Shown in pieces: positions 1 through 9,827 of a stretch of 64,000 bases of DNA. Numbering within the stretch: the first letter of the stretch is position 1; each line of letters opens with the position of its first letter. Source of the DNA: Rivihabitans pingtungensis (lineage in GTDB: Bacteria; Pseudomonadota; Gammaproteobacteria; Burkholderiales; Aquaspirillaceae); the NCBI RefSeq assembly GCF_003201855.1, contig NZ_QJKI01000001.1, positions 370,446 through 434,445 on the forward strand. Direction: 5' to 3'. A model generated the notes under the pieces. The model ran no database searches. It worked only from the letters and a program-made list of their open reading frames with translations, and had not been told where the DNA came from. A program made the translations under genes and the position numbers.

Positions 1-1
1 C

Positions 2-619
2 ATCCCGGTCAGCGCCGACCTGGAAGCCGGCTTTGGCGACAGCCTGGACGACGTGCAACGCACCTTCACCCGCGCCATCGCCATCGGCTGCGCCGGCGGC
101 AGCCTGGAAGACGTGGCCGGCTACGCCACCCCCGGCCAATTTGTGCTGCGCTCGCGGCAAGACGCCATCGAGCGCGTGCGCGCCGCCCGCGCCGCCATCG
201 ACCAACACGCTACCCCCTTTGTGCTGACCGCCCGCACCGAATGCTTTTTAACCGGCCACCCCAGCCCGCTGGCCGAAGCCATCGACCGGCTATGCGCCTT
301 TCGCGACGCTGGCGCCGACTGCCTGTTTGCCCCCGGCATCAGCCAGCCAGCCGACATCGCCACCCTGGTGCGCGAAGTCAACGCCCCGCTCAACGTGCTG
401 ACCGCCGGCCCCGCCGCGCAACTGACCCTGGCGCAACTGCGCGACCTGGGCGTGCGCCGCATCAGCACCGGCAGCGCCCTCGCCCGCGCCGCCTTCACTG
501 CCCTCCACCACGCCGCCGACGATATGCTGAACAAGGGAAACTTTGCTTATGCGCGGACGGCGCTGTCGGGGGAGGTGTTGGATGGGGTAATGGGAAAAGA
601 TGCATCAGAATTTATTTAA
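2..619 (+). CDS. Isocitrate lyase/PEP mutase family protein (C-terminal part)
   Basis: The reading frame is open from base 2, so the N-terminus lies outside the window; 205 residues remain. The opening SADLEAGFGD matches the conserved Asp-Glu metal-binding region of the isocitrate lyase/phosphoenolpyruvate mutase TIM-barrel superfamily, and TARTECFL is a second conserved strand. Members cleave or rearrange C-C or C-P bonds of small 2-hydroxy acids in the cytosol. It is clearly different from the prpB copy near 56 kb. Substrate cannot be inferred: most uncharacterised members are annotated only as oxaloacetate decarboxylase-like or PEP phosphonomutase. Family call is confident, function is not. 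Confidence 0.85.
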   Translation: MPVSADLEAGFGDSLDDVQRTFTRAIAIGCAGGSLEDVAGYATPGQFVLRSRQDAIERVRAARAAIDQHATPFVLTARTECFLTGHPSPLAEAIDRLCAFRDAGADCLFAPGISQPADIATLVREVNAPLNVLTAGPAAQLTLAQLRDLGVRRISTGSALARAAFTALHHAADDMLNKGNFAYARTALSGEVLDGVMGKDASEFI

Positions 620-682
620 AAATCAAATACATATAAAAATATTGAGCACCATAATGATGGCCAGACAAACAATGGCAGGCTG

Positions 683-717
683 CGCCACAAAGCCAGGGGA
701 ATTTTGTCAGCGGCACA
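683..717. repeat. Remnant of the Correia-like repeat (R1)
   Basis: The right half of the R1 family is recognisable (GCCAGGGGAATTTTGTCAGCGGCAC compared with GCCAGGAGG and TTTTGTTAGCGGCTCT in full copies; shown here as separate pieces of similarity). It starts directly after the TAA stop of the photolyase gene on the minus strand. No left half is visible. Confidence 0.5.
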
Positions 718-2262
718 TTAAAACCGATCCGGGTCGGCCATGATCTCGCCCGCTCGGGCGCGGATGGCGCTTAGTTCGTCGGCCGGCAGGTCGGCCAGCA
801 GTTTGAGCATCATCGCCATGCGCGGGTTGCCGGCAAAGTGGGCTTTTTTGTCATCCAGAAAACGCCAGTACAGGCTGTTGAACGGGCAGGCGTCGTGGCC
901 GGTGCGCGCCTTGACCTGATAGGCGCAGCCAGCGCAGTAGTTGCTCATTTTGTTGATATAGCTGCCTGAGGACACATAGGGTTTGCTGGCCAGCAGGCCG
1001 CCATCGGCGTATTGGCTCATGCCCCGGGTATTGGGCAGCTCCACCCATTCGATGGCGTCGATATACACGCCCAGATACCAGGCATCCACCGCGTCCGGGT
1101 GGCGCTGGCTGAGCAGGGCAAAGTTGCCAATCACCATCAAGCGCTGGATGTGGTGGGCGTAGGCATGGCGCAGGCTTTGCGTCAGCGCCAGATGCAGGCA
1201 GCGCATGCGCGTGTGGCCGGTCCAGAACATCTGCGGCAGCGGGTGGTGATTGTCCAGCTGGTTCAGCTGGCCGTATTCCGGCATGGCCTTCCAGTACACG
1301 CCACGCACATACTCGCGCCAGCCCAGAATCTGGCGCACAAAGCCCTCGATTTGCGCCAGACTGATCTGCGCGGGCTGCTGCTGAAACTGTGCCACGGCGG
1401 CGTTGATGACTTCTGCGGGTGAAATCAGCTTGAGATTCAGCGCAAACGACAAGCGGGAATGAAACAAAAATGCCTGTTCGCTGTGCAGGGCGTCCTGGTA
1501 TTCGCCAAAGTGAGGTAGCAGGTGTTGGCAAAAATACGCCAGTTGCGCCAGCGCCTCGTCGCGGTTGGCCGGCCAGGGAAACGCCGTCGCGTCGATCTGG
1601 CCAAAACCGCTGACCCCGGCGGTGGTGATTTCCGCCAGCAGCGCCGACACATCGCGGGCAAAGCTCAGCGCGGGCGGCACCGGCGGCGTGCCTTTGTATT
1701 TTTTGCGGTTGTCGTGGTCAAAGTTCCAGCGCCCGCCCAGTGGGGCCGCGCCATCCAGCAAGATCCCGTGCGTGCGGCGCATGCGCCGGTAAAAGCGCTC
1801 CATCAGCAAGGGGGTGTCGCCAGGAAAGCACGCGGCCAATTCATCGCGGCGGGTGTAAAAATGCGCGCTGTCGCAAGCCTCGCCCGGCTGCGGCAGGGAT
1901 TGGCTGAACAGCAGCAATTGCTGATCCAGCCGGTATTCGTCCGGCTGCTGGTATTCAAAGCGCGCCGCGCCGTGCTCGGTGAGTATCTGGCGCAGCACCT
2001 CGGGCAGCGGCAGTTGGCTGGCGGCGTCGCCGATGCGCACATAGTGCAGCCGGTGGCCAGCAGCACGCAGGGTGTCGGCAAACTGGCGCATGGCCAGCAA
2101 AAACCCCAGCAGCTTTTGCCAGTGATGGCGCACATAGCGGGCTTCCTGGTGCAGCTCGGCCATCAGGTAAAGCACGCTGTCGTCCACCTGGGCAAACCAG
2201 GGGTGGCGAATGTTCAGCTGGTCACCCAGGATCAGCCGCACGGTGCGAATGGGCGGGGCCAT
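718..2262 (-). CDS. Iron-sulfur (6-4)-type DNA photolyase / FeS-BCP cryptochrome-photolyase
   Basis: The 514-residue protein belongs to the deoxyribodipyrimidine photolyase-related family, whose characterised member PhrB of Agrobacterium repairs (6-4) photoproducts with FAD, a lumazine antenna and a [4Fe-4S] cluster. Four cysteines, C355, C443, C446 and C459, have exactly the spacing of the PhrB cluster ligands (350, 438, 441, 454). The N-terminus VRLILGDQLN is the antenna Rossmann domain start. The ATG at 2262 is chosen because it begins this motif and sits 12 nt after the stop of the upstream permease gene; the frame stays open further upstream but overlaps that gene. Probably co-transcribed with the permease. 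Confidence 0.9.
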   Translation of the reverse strand: MAPPIRTVRLILGDQLNIRHPWFAQVDDSVLYLMAELHQEARYVRHHWQKLLGFLLAMRQFADTLRAAGHRLHYVRIGDAASQLPLPEVLRQILTEHGAARFEYQQPDEYRLDQQLLLFSQSLPQPGEACDSAHFYTRRDELAACFPGDTPLLMERFYRRMRRTHGILLDGAAPLGGRWNFDHDNRKKYKGTPPVPPALSFARDVSALLAEITTAGVSGFGQIDATAFPWPANRDEALAQLAYFCQHLLPHFGEYQDALHSEQAFLFHSRLSFALNLKLISPAEVINAAVAQFQQQPAQISLAQIEGFVRQILGWREYVRGVYWKAMPEYGQLNQLDNHHPLPQMFWTGHTRMRCLHLALTQSLRHAYAHHIQRLMVIGNFALLSQRHPDAVDAWYLGVYIDAIEWVELPNTRGMSQYADGGLLASKPYVSSGSYINKMSNYCAGCAYQVKARTGHDACPFNSLYWRFLDDKKAHFAGNPRMAMMLKLLADLPADELSAIRARAGEIMADPDRF

Positions 2263-2273
2263 CGGGCGTGCCC

Positions 2274-3344
2274 TCAGCGTCGGCGGCGATAAAAACGGCT
2301 GGCCAGATAGCGCGCCTGCGCCAGCTTGACCACCACCACCAAGGCCGCCGACACCGGCAGCGCCATCATTACCCCAACAAAACCAAACAGCTGACCAAAC
2401 GCCAGCAGGGCAAAAATCACCACCAAGGGATGCAGGCCAATGCGCTCGCCCACCAGCTTGGGGGTGATGAACATGCTTTCCAGCAGTTGGCCAATCATGA
2501 ACACCAGCCACACCAGCAGCAGCCCGCCCAGCCCGCCAAACTGCAACAGCGCCGCCAGCGTGGCCAGGGTCAGGCCGATGGCGGCGCCCACATAGGGGAT
2601 GAACACCAGCAAGCCGGCCACCACGCCAATGGCAAAGCCGGACTCCAGCCCCACCAGCCACAGCCCGCCGCCGTACACCCCGGCCATGATCAGCATCACC
2701 GCCAGCTGGCCACGCAAAAACTGGCCGAGCATATCGTCGATTTCATCGCCGAGCATACCCAAGTCCCGATACCAGCGGCGCGGAATCAAGCGCGCCAGCG
2801 GCCGGGTAAACTGCTGCCAGTCGCGCACCAGATAAAACAACACCAGCGGCAGCAGCAGCAAATTGGACACATAGCCAAACAAGGCCAGGCCCTGGTCGGT
2901 GATCAAGGGCGCGGCGCGCGCCAGCATGCCGCGCAGCGCACCCAGATTGCTGGTCAGCTCGCGCTTGAGCGTGGCGGCGTCAAAATGCCAGGTCATGCCC
3001 CAGGTGTCGCGCAGCCAGGGCGACAGGGTGTTTTCCGCCCAGTCAACCAAGCCAGGCAGGCGCAGCGACAAGGCCTGGCCCTGGTTGATCAGCATCGGCA
3101 CGATCAACACCAGCAGGCAGGCCAACGCCAGCATCAGCAACACAATCACCAACAGCGTGCCCAGCGTGCGGCCCACGCGCCGATGCTCCAGCCAATCCAC
3201 CAGCGGCGCCACGATGTAAGCCAGCACCGCGCCAGCCACAAACGGCGACAACATCGGGGTGAGCAAATAAACCAGCCAGCCAAAAGCCGCCAGGCCAGCC
3301 AGCCAAAACCAGCCATTTCTGGCGGAATCGCGAGTGCGTTTCAT
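2274..3344 (-). CDS. AI-2E family transporter (PerM/TqsA-like permease)
   Basis: The product has 356 residues and about eight hydrophobic segments (for example from FWLAGLAAFGWLVYLL onward, and again near GLVAGLLVFIPYVGAAIG), with the family signature FIPYVGAAIGL and a C-terminal IGLHPLVVIFALLAFGQLFG region. The family includes TqsA, which exports autoinducer-2, but most members have unknown substrates and some are Na+/H+ antiporters. I start it at MKRTRDS (3344), which gives the usual length, rather than 20 codons upstream. It is divergent from purM and followed by the photolyase gene. Confidence 0.88.
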   Translation of the reverse strand: MKRTRDSARNGWFWLAGLAAFGWLVYLLTPMLSPFVAGAVLAYIVAPLVDWLEHRRVGRTLGTLLVIVLLMLALACLLVLIVPMLINQGQALSLRLPGLVDWAENTLSPWLRDTWGMTWHFDAATLKRELTSNLGALRGMLARAAPLITDQGLALFGYVSNLLLLPLVLFYLVRDWQQFTRPLARLIPRRWYRDLGMLGDEIDDMLGQFLRGQLAVMLIMAGVYGGGLWLVGLESGFAIGVVAGLLVFIPYVGAAIGLTLATLAALLQFGGLGGLLLVWLVFMIGQLLESMFITPKLVGERIGLHPLVVIFALLAFGQLFGFVGVMMALPVSAALVVVVKLAQARYLASRFYRRRR

Positions 3345-3488
3345 GATTTGAGGTAAAATACCGGAGATTGACCGCCCAAGATGGCGGCAAAAGACAGACA
3401 GCATTCAATCCCCACGGCGATCCGTCAAGCCTGACCTACCCGGACAGGCCCATCCACGGCGCGCCGGACTGACGAAAGTGAGCGCATT

Positions 3489-4526
<1,038 letters not shown>

Positions 4527-5170
4527 GTGAACGCCGCCCTGCTGCCGGGCGGCAGGCAAGGCGCGGACGCTGCCGGGTGAGCCTGGCAGCGTTTGTTGTT
4601 TGCGGGTGGAGCTGGCGTGAGAGGTGGGATGCGCTGACGCGCAGTGTGGCTGGGGCTGGATTTTGGGCGGGATTTCATCCCGCACCCGACCCCTTTTCTT
4701 TGTCTCGCCAAAGAAAAGGGGGGAAAGAAAGGCGACCCGGGTGGCGCGCCCTTCGGGTGCCCTGTGCTTCTCGAAAGTCAGGGCCGTCCCGGAATGGCGC
4801 GTCGGCTGCGCCGCCGCTTAGCCGGGCCGGAAACCTCCCTGACTTCCTGCGATGCTCGGCGCGCCACACGGGGGTGAACGGCGGCTAAGCGCGACGATGG
4901 GTGTTTTGGGTATTGCGTGTGTGTGGGTGTTGGCGGACAGGTGCTGTAGTGTGCGCCAAGTGAGGCGCGCGCTAAGTGACGACAATACCAAGCAAAAGAG
5001 TACTCTAAGTACGCTACTGGCTCTGTCAGGCCTATTCTCGCATCGCGGGAACCCAAGCAAAGCGCAACGGCAAGCTGGTGTGTCTCACCCCCAATCCTCC
5101 CGCGCGCCAGCGCGGCCCACTCACCCCCACGCCACGCTGACCGCCACACCGAATACACTAAAAAAACATC
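4527..5170. other. Long non-coding gap between purM and purN
   Basis: No convincing gene is visible; short open frames on both strands have biased, shadow-like composition. It holds one copy of hairpin repeat R2 (4642-4721), followed by a GC-rich tract with the imperfect inverted pair CGCCGCCGCTTAGCC and GGCGGCTAAGCGCG near 4810 and 4881. The segment 4960-5060 is less GC-rich and could carry the purN promoter, but I cannot identify hexamers with confidence. Confidence 0.5.
4642..4721 (+). repeat. Dispersed hairpin repeat R2, copy 1
   Basis: An 80-nt unit that recurs in inverted orientation at 14653-14731. It ends in a perfect 13-bp hairpin: CCCCTTTTCTTTG at 4690-4702, loop TCTCGC, CAAAGAAAAGGGG at 4709-4721. 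The shared part also contains TTTTGGGCGGG and CCCGCACCCGACC. Located 115 nt after the purM stop, it could act as a transcription terminator or processing site. Confidence 0.75.
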
Positions 5171-5800
5171 ATGAAAAACATCGTCATTCTTATCTCCGGC
5201 CGTGGCTCGAATATGCAAGCCATTGTCGAAGCTCAACTGCCCGGCGCGCGCATTGCTGCGGTGATTGCCAACCGGCCAGACGCCGCCGGCTTGGCCTGGG
5301 CGGCTGAGCGTGGTATTGCCACTGCCGCGCTGGATCATAAAGCCTTTGCCAGCCGCGAAGATTTCGACGCCGCGCTGGCGGCGCAGATCGACGCCTTCGC
5401 CCCCGACTTGGTGGTGCTGGCCGGCTTCATGCGCATTCTCACCCCTGGCTTTACCCAGCATTACGCCGGGCGGATGTTTAATATCCATCCCTCGCTGCTG
5501 CCGGCTTTTCCGGGGCTGCACACCCATCAGCGCGCGCTGGACGCCGGTTGCCGGCTGGCGGGGGCGACGGTGCATTTTGTCACCGCCGAGCTGGACCACG
5601 GGCCGATTGTCGCCCAGGGCGTGGTGGCGGTGGCGGACGACGATACCGCCGACAGCCTGGCGGCCAAGGTGTTGCGCGTGGAGCATCAGATTTACCCGCA
5701 GGCGGTGCGCTGGTTTGTGGAAGGCCGGCTGACGCTGGCTGGCCAGCGCGTGCGGGTGGACGGCGGCAGCGCCGATGGCGCGCTGGTCTGCCCGCGCTGA
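5171..5800 (+). CDS. purN: Phosphoribosylglycinamide formyltransferase (GART)
   Basis: PurN transfers a formyl group from 10-formyl-THF to GAR in purine biosynthesis. The N-terminus KNIVILISGRGSNMQAI is the phosphate-binding loop. The catalytic residues of the Escherichia coli enzyme are recognisable as N104 and H106 in FNIHPSLLP and D142 in AELDHGP. The protein has 209 residues, the usual size. The last 26 nt overlap the start of the following DUF3108 gene, implying translational coupling in a purN-DUF3108-methyltransferase operon. Confidence 0.97.
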   Translation: MKNIVILISGRGSNMQAIVEAQLPGARIAAVIANRPDAAGLAWAAERGIATAALDHKAFASREDFDAALAAQIDAFAPDLVVLAGFMRILTPGFTQHYAGRMFNIHPSLLPAFPGLHTHQRALDAGCRLAGATVHFVTAELDHGPIVAQGVVAVADDDTADSLAAKVLRVEHQIYPQAVRWFVEGRLTLAGQRVRVDGGSADGALVCPR

Positions 5801-6815
5801 CTGGCGGCTATGGCTGGCGCTGCTGGCCTCGCTGCTGGCGCACCTGCTGTGGCTGACGCCGGATTGGGCGTGGCTGCCGGCGCCCGTGCGTGACGAGCCG
5901 CCGGCCAAGCCCTTGACCGCGCGCTTGCAGGTGCTGGCGGCCCCCACGGCGGCGGCCAAGCTGGCCCAGGCGCCCGCCGCCAGCCCGGCGGCGCCGTTGG
6001 CGCAACTGGCAAAGGCGTCTGCGCCCACGCGCGGCAACGCCAAAAAGCAGCCTACCCCGTCGCCGGCCGACGCGGTTGACGCGGATGCAGTTGACGCGGC
6101 GGGCCAGACCGCGCCTGAATCAGCGCCCGTTGCACCAGCGCCGTCTGCCCAGGCCGATGCGCGCTTTCCAGCGCAGGTCAGCCTGCGCTATGAAGTGTTT
6201 TATGGCAGCCTGATGGCCGGCATTGGCGAGCTGGACTGGCAGGGCGGCGAGGGCCAATATCGGCTGGAGCTGACCTTGCGCTCGCTGTTTGCCCCGCGTC
6301 TGCGCTATGTCAGCGAAGGCGAGCTGAACGCAAATGGGCTGAAACCACTGCGCTTTGACGCCTATCGCGGCGACACCCGGCGCGAGCACGCCGAGTTTGA
6401 CTGGGCGGCCGGCGAGCTGCGCTATGGCGACCGCGACGAGCAGCGCACCGAGCTGCAAGCCGGTGCGCAGGACATCCTCAGCCTGGTGTTTCAGCTGGCG
6501 CTGCGCGCCGGGGCGCTGGAGGGCCAGACCGTACAGATGACTTCCGGTAAAAAGGTGTACAGCCAGCCGGTGCGCATCGACGGCGAAAGCGAGCAAAACC
6601 TGGCCGGCCAAACCCTGGTGGTGGTGCAGGTCAGCAGCGAGGCGCGCGGCCAGCGCACCGAGGTGTGGCTGGCGCGCGAGCAGCATAATTTGCCGCTGCG
6701 CATCCGCAACAGCGGCGAGAATAAATTGATTGATCAGCGCGTCATCCGCGTGCAAGTGGATGGCGAGACGATCCTGGAACGACCCGAACCTGAAAGAATT
6801 CACCATGGCCATTAG
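5775..6815 (+). CDS. DUF3108 domain-containing envelope protein
   Basis: The 346-residue protein has one N-terminal membrane segment (residues about 11-32), an alanine/proline-rich linker to about residue 125 as in TonB-like periplasm-spanning proteins, and a C-terminal DUF3108 domain beginning near VSLRYEVFYGSLMAGIGE. Members are thought to be periplasmic beta-rich proteins of unknown role. The gene starts inside purN (26-nt overlap) and its end overlaps the RsmB-like gene by 11 nt, so all three are probably translated from one mRNA. Function not known. Confidence 0.85.
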   Translation: MARWSARADWRLWLALLASLLAHLLWLTPDWAWLPAPVRDEPPAKPLTARLQVLAAPTAAAKLAQAPAASPAAPLAQLAKASAPTRGNAKKQPTPSPADAVDADAVDAAGQTAPESAPVAPAPSAQADARFPAQVSLRYEVFYGSLMAGIGELDWQGGEGQYRLELTLRSLFAPRLRYVSEGELNANGLKPLRFDAYRGDTRREHAEFDWAAGELRYGDRDEQRTELQAGAQDILSLVFQLALRAGALEGQTVQMTSGKKVYSQPVRIDGESEQNLAGQTLVVVQVSSEARGQRTEVWLAREQHNLPLRIRNSGENKLIDQRVIRVQVDGETILERPEPERIHHGH

Positions 6816-8061
6816 CCATTCTTTGTTTCAACACGCCGTAGACGCGCTGCGTCGCGTGCTGCCCTGCGACAAGCCGGCCGACGCCGCGCTGTCGGCGTTT
6901 TTTCGTGACAACCACAAGCTGGGCCAGCAAGACCGGCACTTTATCGCCGAATCGGTGTTTGCCGTGCTGCGCCGCCATGCGCTGCTGACCGCGCTGACCG
7001 CGCCGCAATCCACCCCCAAGCGGCTGCTGATTGCCTCGCTGGTGCGGGTGCGCGGCCATAATCTGCGCGAACTTTCCGACGCGCTGACCGAAGCCGACCG
7101 CAAATGGGCTGGCGAGCTCAAAGCGCTGGAGCCCGAGCTGAGCCTGGCCCAGCGCGCCGAGCTGCCGGATTGGGTGGTCGAGGCGCTGCAAGCCGGCGGC
7201 ATGGACGACGACACCCTGCTGACGCTGGGCCGCGCCATGCAGCATCCGGCGCCGCTGGATTTGCGGGTGAACACCCTGAAAACCCGCCGCGAAGACGCGC
7301 TGGCCGCGCTGCAAGCCGCCGGCATCAGCGCCGAAGCCACGCCGCTGTCGCCGTTTGGCCTGCGGGTGAAGGGCAAGCCGGCGCTGACCAAGATGCCGCT
7401 GTTCACCAGCGGCCAGATTGAAGTGCAAGACGAAGGCAGCCAGCTGCTGGGCCTGCTGCTGGCCCCGCGCCGGGGCGAAATGGTGGTGGATTTTTGCGCG
7501 GGCGCTGGCGGCAAAACCCTGCTGCTGGGCGCGATGATGGCGTCCACCGGCCGCCTGTATGCGTTTGATATTTCAGAAAAACGCCTGGCCAACCTCAAGC
7601 CGCGCCTGGCGCGCTCGGGGCTGTCCAATGTGCATCCGCAATTGTTGGCCTCAGAAAACGACAGCCGCATCAAGCGGCTGGCCGGCAAGATCGACCGCGT
7701 GCTGGTGGACGCGCCCTGCTCGGGCCTGGGCACCCTGCGCCGCAACCCCGACCTGAAACTGCGCCAGTCGCCGGACAGCGTGGCGCAGCTGAACGCCACC
7801 CAGGCCTCCATCCTCAATGCCGCCGCCAGCCTGGTGAAGCCGGGTGGACGTCTGGTGTACGCCACCTGCAGCCTGCTGCCGGCCGAAAACGACGCCATCG
7901 TCGACGCCTTTCTGGCCAGCCACCCGGAATTCAGCCTGCTCAACGCCGAAGCGCTGCTGGCCGAACAGCGCGTGCAGCTGGCCACCGGCGAGCGCCTGCG
8001 GCTGAATCCGGCACGTGACAATACCGACGGATTTTTTGCCGTGGCGCTGACCCGCGCCTGA
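6805..8061 (+). CDS. RsmB/NOP2-family RNA (cytosine-C5) methyltransferase
   Basis: A 418-residue class I SAM-dependent methyltransferase of the RsmB/NOP family, which makes m5C in rRNA or tRNA. Visible motifs are the SAM loop DFCAGAGGKTLLLG, motif IV DAPCSGLGTLRRNPD with the release cysteine in PC, and motif VI YATCSLLPAEN with the catalytic TC cysteine. The N-terminal third is a helical RNA-binding extension rather than the NusB-like domain of canonical RsmB, so the precise target base is uncertain. The ATG at 6805 lies inside the end of the DUF3108 gene. Confidence 0.9.
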   Translation: MAISHSLFQHAVDALRRVLPCDKPADAALSAFFRDNHKLGQQDRHFIAESVFAVLRRHALLTALTAPQSTPKRLLIASLVRVRGHNLRELSDALTEADRKWAGELKALEPELSLAQRAELPDWVVEALQAGGMDDDTLLTLGRAMQHPAPLDLRVNTLKTRREDALAALQAAGISAEATPLSPFGLRVKGKPALTKMPLFTSGQIEVQDEGSQLLGLLLAPRRGEMVVDFCAGAGGKTLLLGAMMASTGRLYAFDISEKRLANLKPRLARSGLSNVHPQLLASENDSRIKRLAGKIDRVLVDAPCSGLGTLRRNPDLKLRQSPDSVAQLNATQASILNAAASLVKPGGRLVYATCSLLPAENDAIVDAFLASHPEFSLLNAEALLAEQRVQLATGERLRLNPARDNTDGFFAVALTRA

Positions 8062-8284
8062 TCTACCCGCCCGGCATCCAGTCTGGGCGCCGGGCGGATG
8101 AGCTTGCGCCGGCATGCGTATAGGCCCAAGCGGCTGCTCGGTCAAATATTGACATGGGCATGGTAAATATTGGTAAATTCTGTATTTTTCATGCGCGTCC
8201 GCCTGGCGCCACTCAACAGCACCTCGTATGGAGAATTTGGTGAGCGGTGGATGGCTTGTACGCTAATTTCAGGAGGTTCTCTCA
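8062..8284. promoter_or_regulatory. Terminator-like hairpin and probable promoter before the OmpA lipoprotein gene
   Basis: CCGCCCGGC and GCCGGGCGG near 8071-8096 form a GC-rich stem after the methyltransferase stop, without a U-tract. Further on, TTGACA at 8149-8154 is an exact -35 hexamer; the best -10 candidate, TAAATT at 8174-8179, has a long 19-nt spacer, so the promoter call is tentative. The segment is clearly more AT-rich than its surroundings. Confidence 0.4.
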
Positions 8285-8821
8285 ATGTTGTTGCGTGCTC
8301 ATCGTTTACTACTGATTGCGCTGGCTCTGTTGCTGGGCGCCTGTGCTAGCCCAGCCAGCAAAAATGTCCAGATTACCCAGACCACCCGTGGCGTGGAAAT
8401 CCGCTCCAGCGATAAGATTCTGTTCGACAGTGGCAAGGCTGATGTCAAGCCCGAAGGCAAGGCGTTTCTTGATCGGATCGCGTCTATTTTAAAAACCCGC
8501 ACCCGCAAGCCAATATCAATCGAAGGTCACACTGATAATGTTGGTTCAGTTGAGCTGAACCGTGATCTGTCCGAACTACGTGCATTGGCGGTGATGAAGG
8601 GCTTGATGGATCGTGGCGTACCCAAGGCACGTATGGCTTATGTCGGTTACGGCATGAGCCGGCCAATTGCGGATAACAGCACGGCTGAAGGCCGCCTGCT
8701 CAACCGTCGCACCGAAATAATTATTCTGGAAGAGCGTAAGGAAAACATCGGTAGCCCGCTGGATGATCTGGCTGGCTTCTTCAATGGGATGGTGGAACTC
8801 GGCAAACGCCTGTTCAACTGA
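8285..8821 (+). CDS. OmpA-family outer-membrane lipoprotein
   Basis: The 178-residue product has a lipoprotein signal peptide ending in the lipobox LLGAC (Cys20), then an OmpA-like peptidoglycan-binding domain with the diagnostic HTDNVGSVELNRDLSELRA and RLLNRRTEI. Such Pal/YiaD-like proteins tether the outer membrane to the cell wall. An AGGAGG ribosome site lies just upstream of the ATG. The Zn-ribbon gene follows 47 nt downstream and may be co-transcribed. Confidence 0.9.
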   Translation: MLLRAHRLLLIALALLLGACASPASKNVQITQTTRGVEIRSSDKILFDSGKADVKPEGKAFLDRIASILKTRTRKPISIEGHTDNVGSVELNRDLSELRALAVMKGLMDRGVPKARMAYVGYGMSRPIADNSTAEGRLLNRRTEIIILEERKENIGSPLDDLAGFFNGMVELGKRLFN

Positions 8822-8868
8822 TCGTTACTTTATCCCGGCTGCGTGGCGCAGCCGGTCAAGGAATTCGC

Positions 8869-9750
8869 ATGATCGAATGCCCATCGTGTCACACGACTTG
8901 TCCATCCAAAATTCGTGTTTGTCCGAAATGTGGACATACGCTGACGTCTAAGGCATCAGTGCCTCCTCCCAAACCAGAACCCAGACCAGAACCCAGACCA
9001 GAACCCAAACCAGAACCCAAACCAGAACCCAAACCAGAACCCAAACCAGAACCCAAACCAGAACCCGTTATACCTCCTCCGGTCTTGACGCCAGAGTCGG
9101 TTTCCAGTCCGGTATCTGCGGCCGCTTCGTCAATGCCCCCGCCCTTGCTAGTGTCAAAAACGGCTGATAGCAAACCCGCACCTCAGCCTGCACGTCGTAA
9201 GCATGGGCTCTTGCTTGGTGTTTTGGCTGGATTGGTATTGGTTTTACTGGCCATGATAGTGGGCGGGGTCTGGTGGTTTCGTCAGCTTTCTCAACCGGTC
9301 AGTGCAACGGAAGCTGAAGTTGTTAAATCGATACCTGCACCTATTGAGTTGGCTCCCGGACTCAATCCGACAGACAAAACCTTGCCCATTAAGCCAAAAA
9401 GTGACAACACAAGCTCATCCGCCGCACAGGAGAGAGCTGAGGATGCCCTGCCACCACGTTCCACGGGCTCTACCCTGTCCGGTAGAGCTGATCCGTTGGT
9501 GGAGCCTCCGCCAGTAAATTTGGAAAGCAGGCCCGTTAAGGCTGATACAGCACTGATTGAACCAGTGAAGCCTACAAGCAAGTCAACGCCTGTAGAAGTG
9601 TCGCCTGGCGTGCCTTCGTCCGCATTGAAAGAGCCGGTGGTGAGTAAACCCACGCCTTCCAAACCAGCGGGAAACCAAAGTGGTTCCACCTTGCACGAAG
9701 ACATCGTGCGCCGCAAAGAAGCCTTGAAGCGGCAGATGGGCGTGGAGTAA
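8869..9750 (+). CDS. Zinc-ribbon, KPEP-repeat, single-pass membrane protein of unknown function
   Basis: The 293-residue protein begins with a small zinc ribbon (C4, C7, C18, C21), followed by eight or more Pro-Glu-Lys/Arg-Pro tetrapeptides (residues about 35-66), a linker, a basic ARRKHG stop and one strong membrane helix (about 113-136). The remaining C-terminal half is Ser/Pro/Lys-rich and probably disordered in the periplasm. Proline-Glu-Lys stiff rods occur in TonB-type spanning proteins. I recognise no enzyme domain. Codon use from 9070 on is less GC-rich than in the neighbours. Confidence 0.75.
   Translation: MIECPSCHTTCPSKIRVCPKCGHTLTSKASVPPPKPEPRPEPRPEPKPEPKPEPKPEPKPEPKPEPVIPPPVLTPESVSSPVSAAASSMPPPLLVSKTADSKPAPQPARRKHGLLLGVLAGLVLVLLAMIVGGVWWFRQLSQPVSATEAEVVKSIPAPIELAPGLNPTDKTLPIKPKSDNTSSSAAQERAEDALPPRSTGSTLSGRADPLVEPPPVNLESRPVKADTALIEPVKPTSKSTPVEVSPGVPSSALKEPVVSKPTPSKPAGNQSGSTLHEDIVRRKEALKRQMGVE
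8971..9066 (+). repeat. 12-bp tandem repeat array coding for KPEP/RPEP
   Basis: Eight in-frame copies of AAACCAGAACCC, with two copies changed to AGACCAGAACCC (Lys to Arg). Because the unit is a multiple of three, copy-number change would lengthen or shorten the rod without frameshift. Confidence 0.95.
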
Positions 9751-9790
9751 ATCAGGTGCGGTCAATGGGCCGCAACAAAGTAGGACCCCT

Positions 9791-9827
9791 CACGGCACCG
9801 GCCTGATCAGCGGTGCCGTGTCATTTT
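9791..9827 (+). terminator. Stem-loop with short T-run after the zinc-ribbon gene
   Basis: CACGGCACCG (9791-9800) and CGGTGCCGTG (9811-9820) form a perfect 10-bp stem with a 10-nt loop, followed by TCATTTT. It lies 40 nt after the upstream stop and directly against the next coding region. Confidence 0.65.

Noticed and set aside
2263..2661. Upstream extension of the photolyase frame to 647 residues
   Set aside because: It overlaps the permease gene and encodes low-complexity Gly/Ala/Trp sequence; the antenna domain starts at the ATG at 2262.
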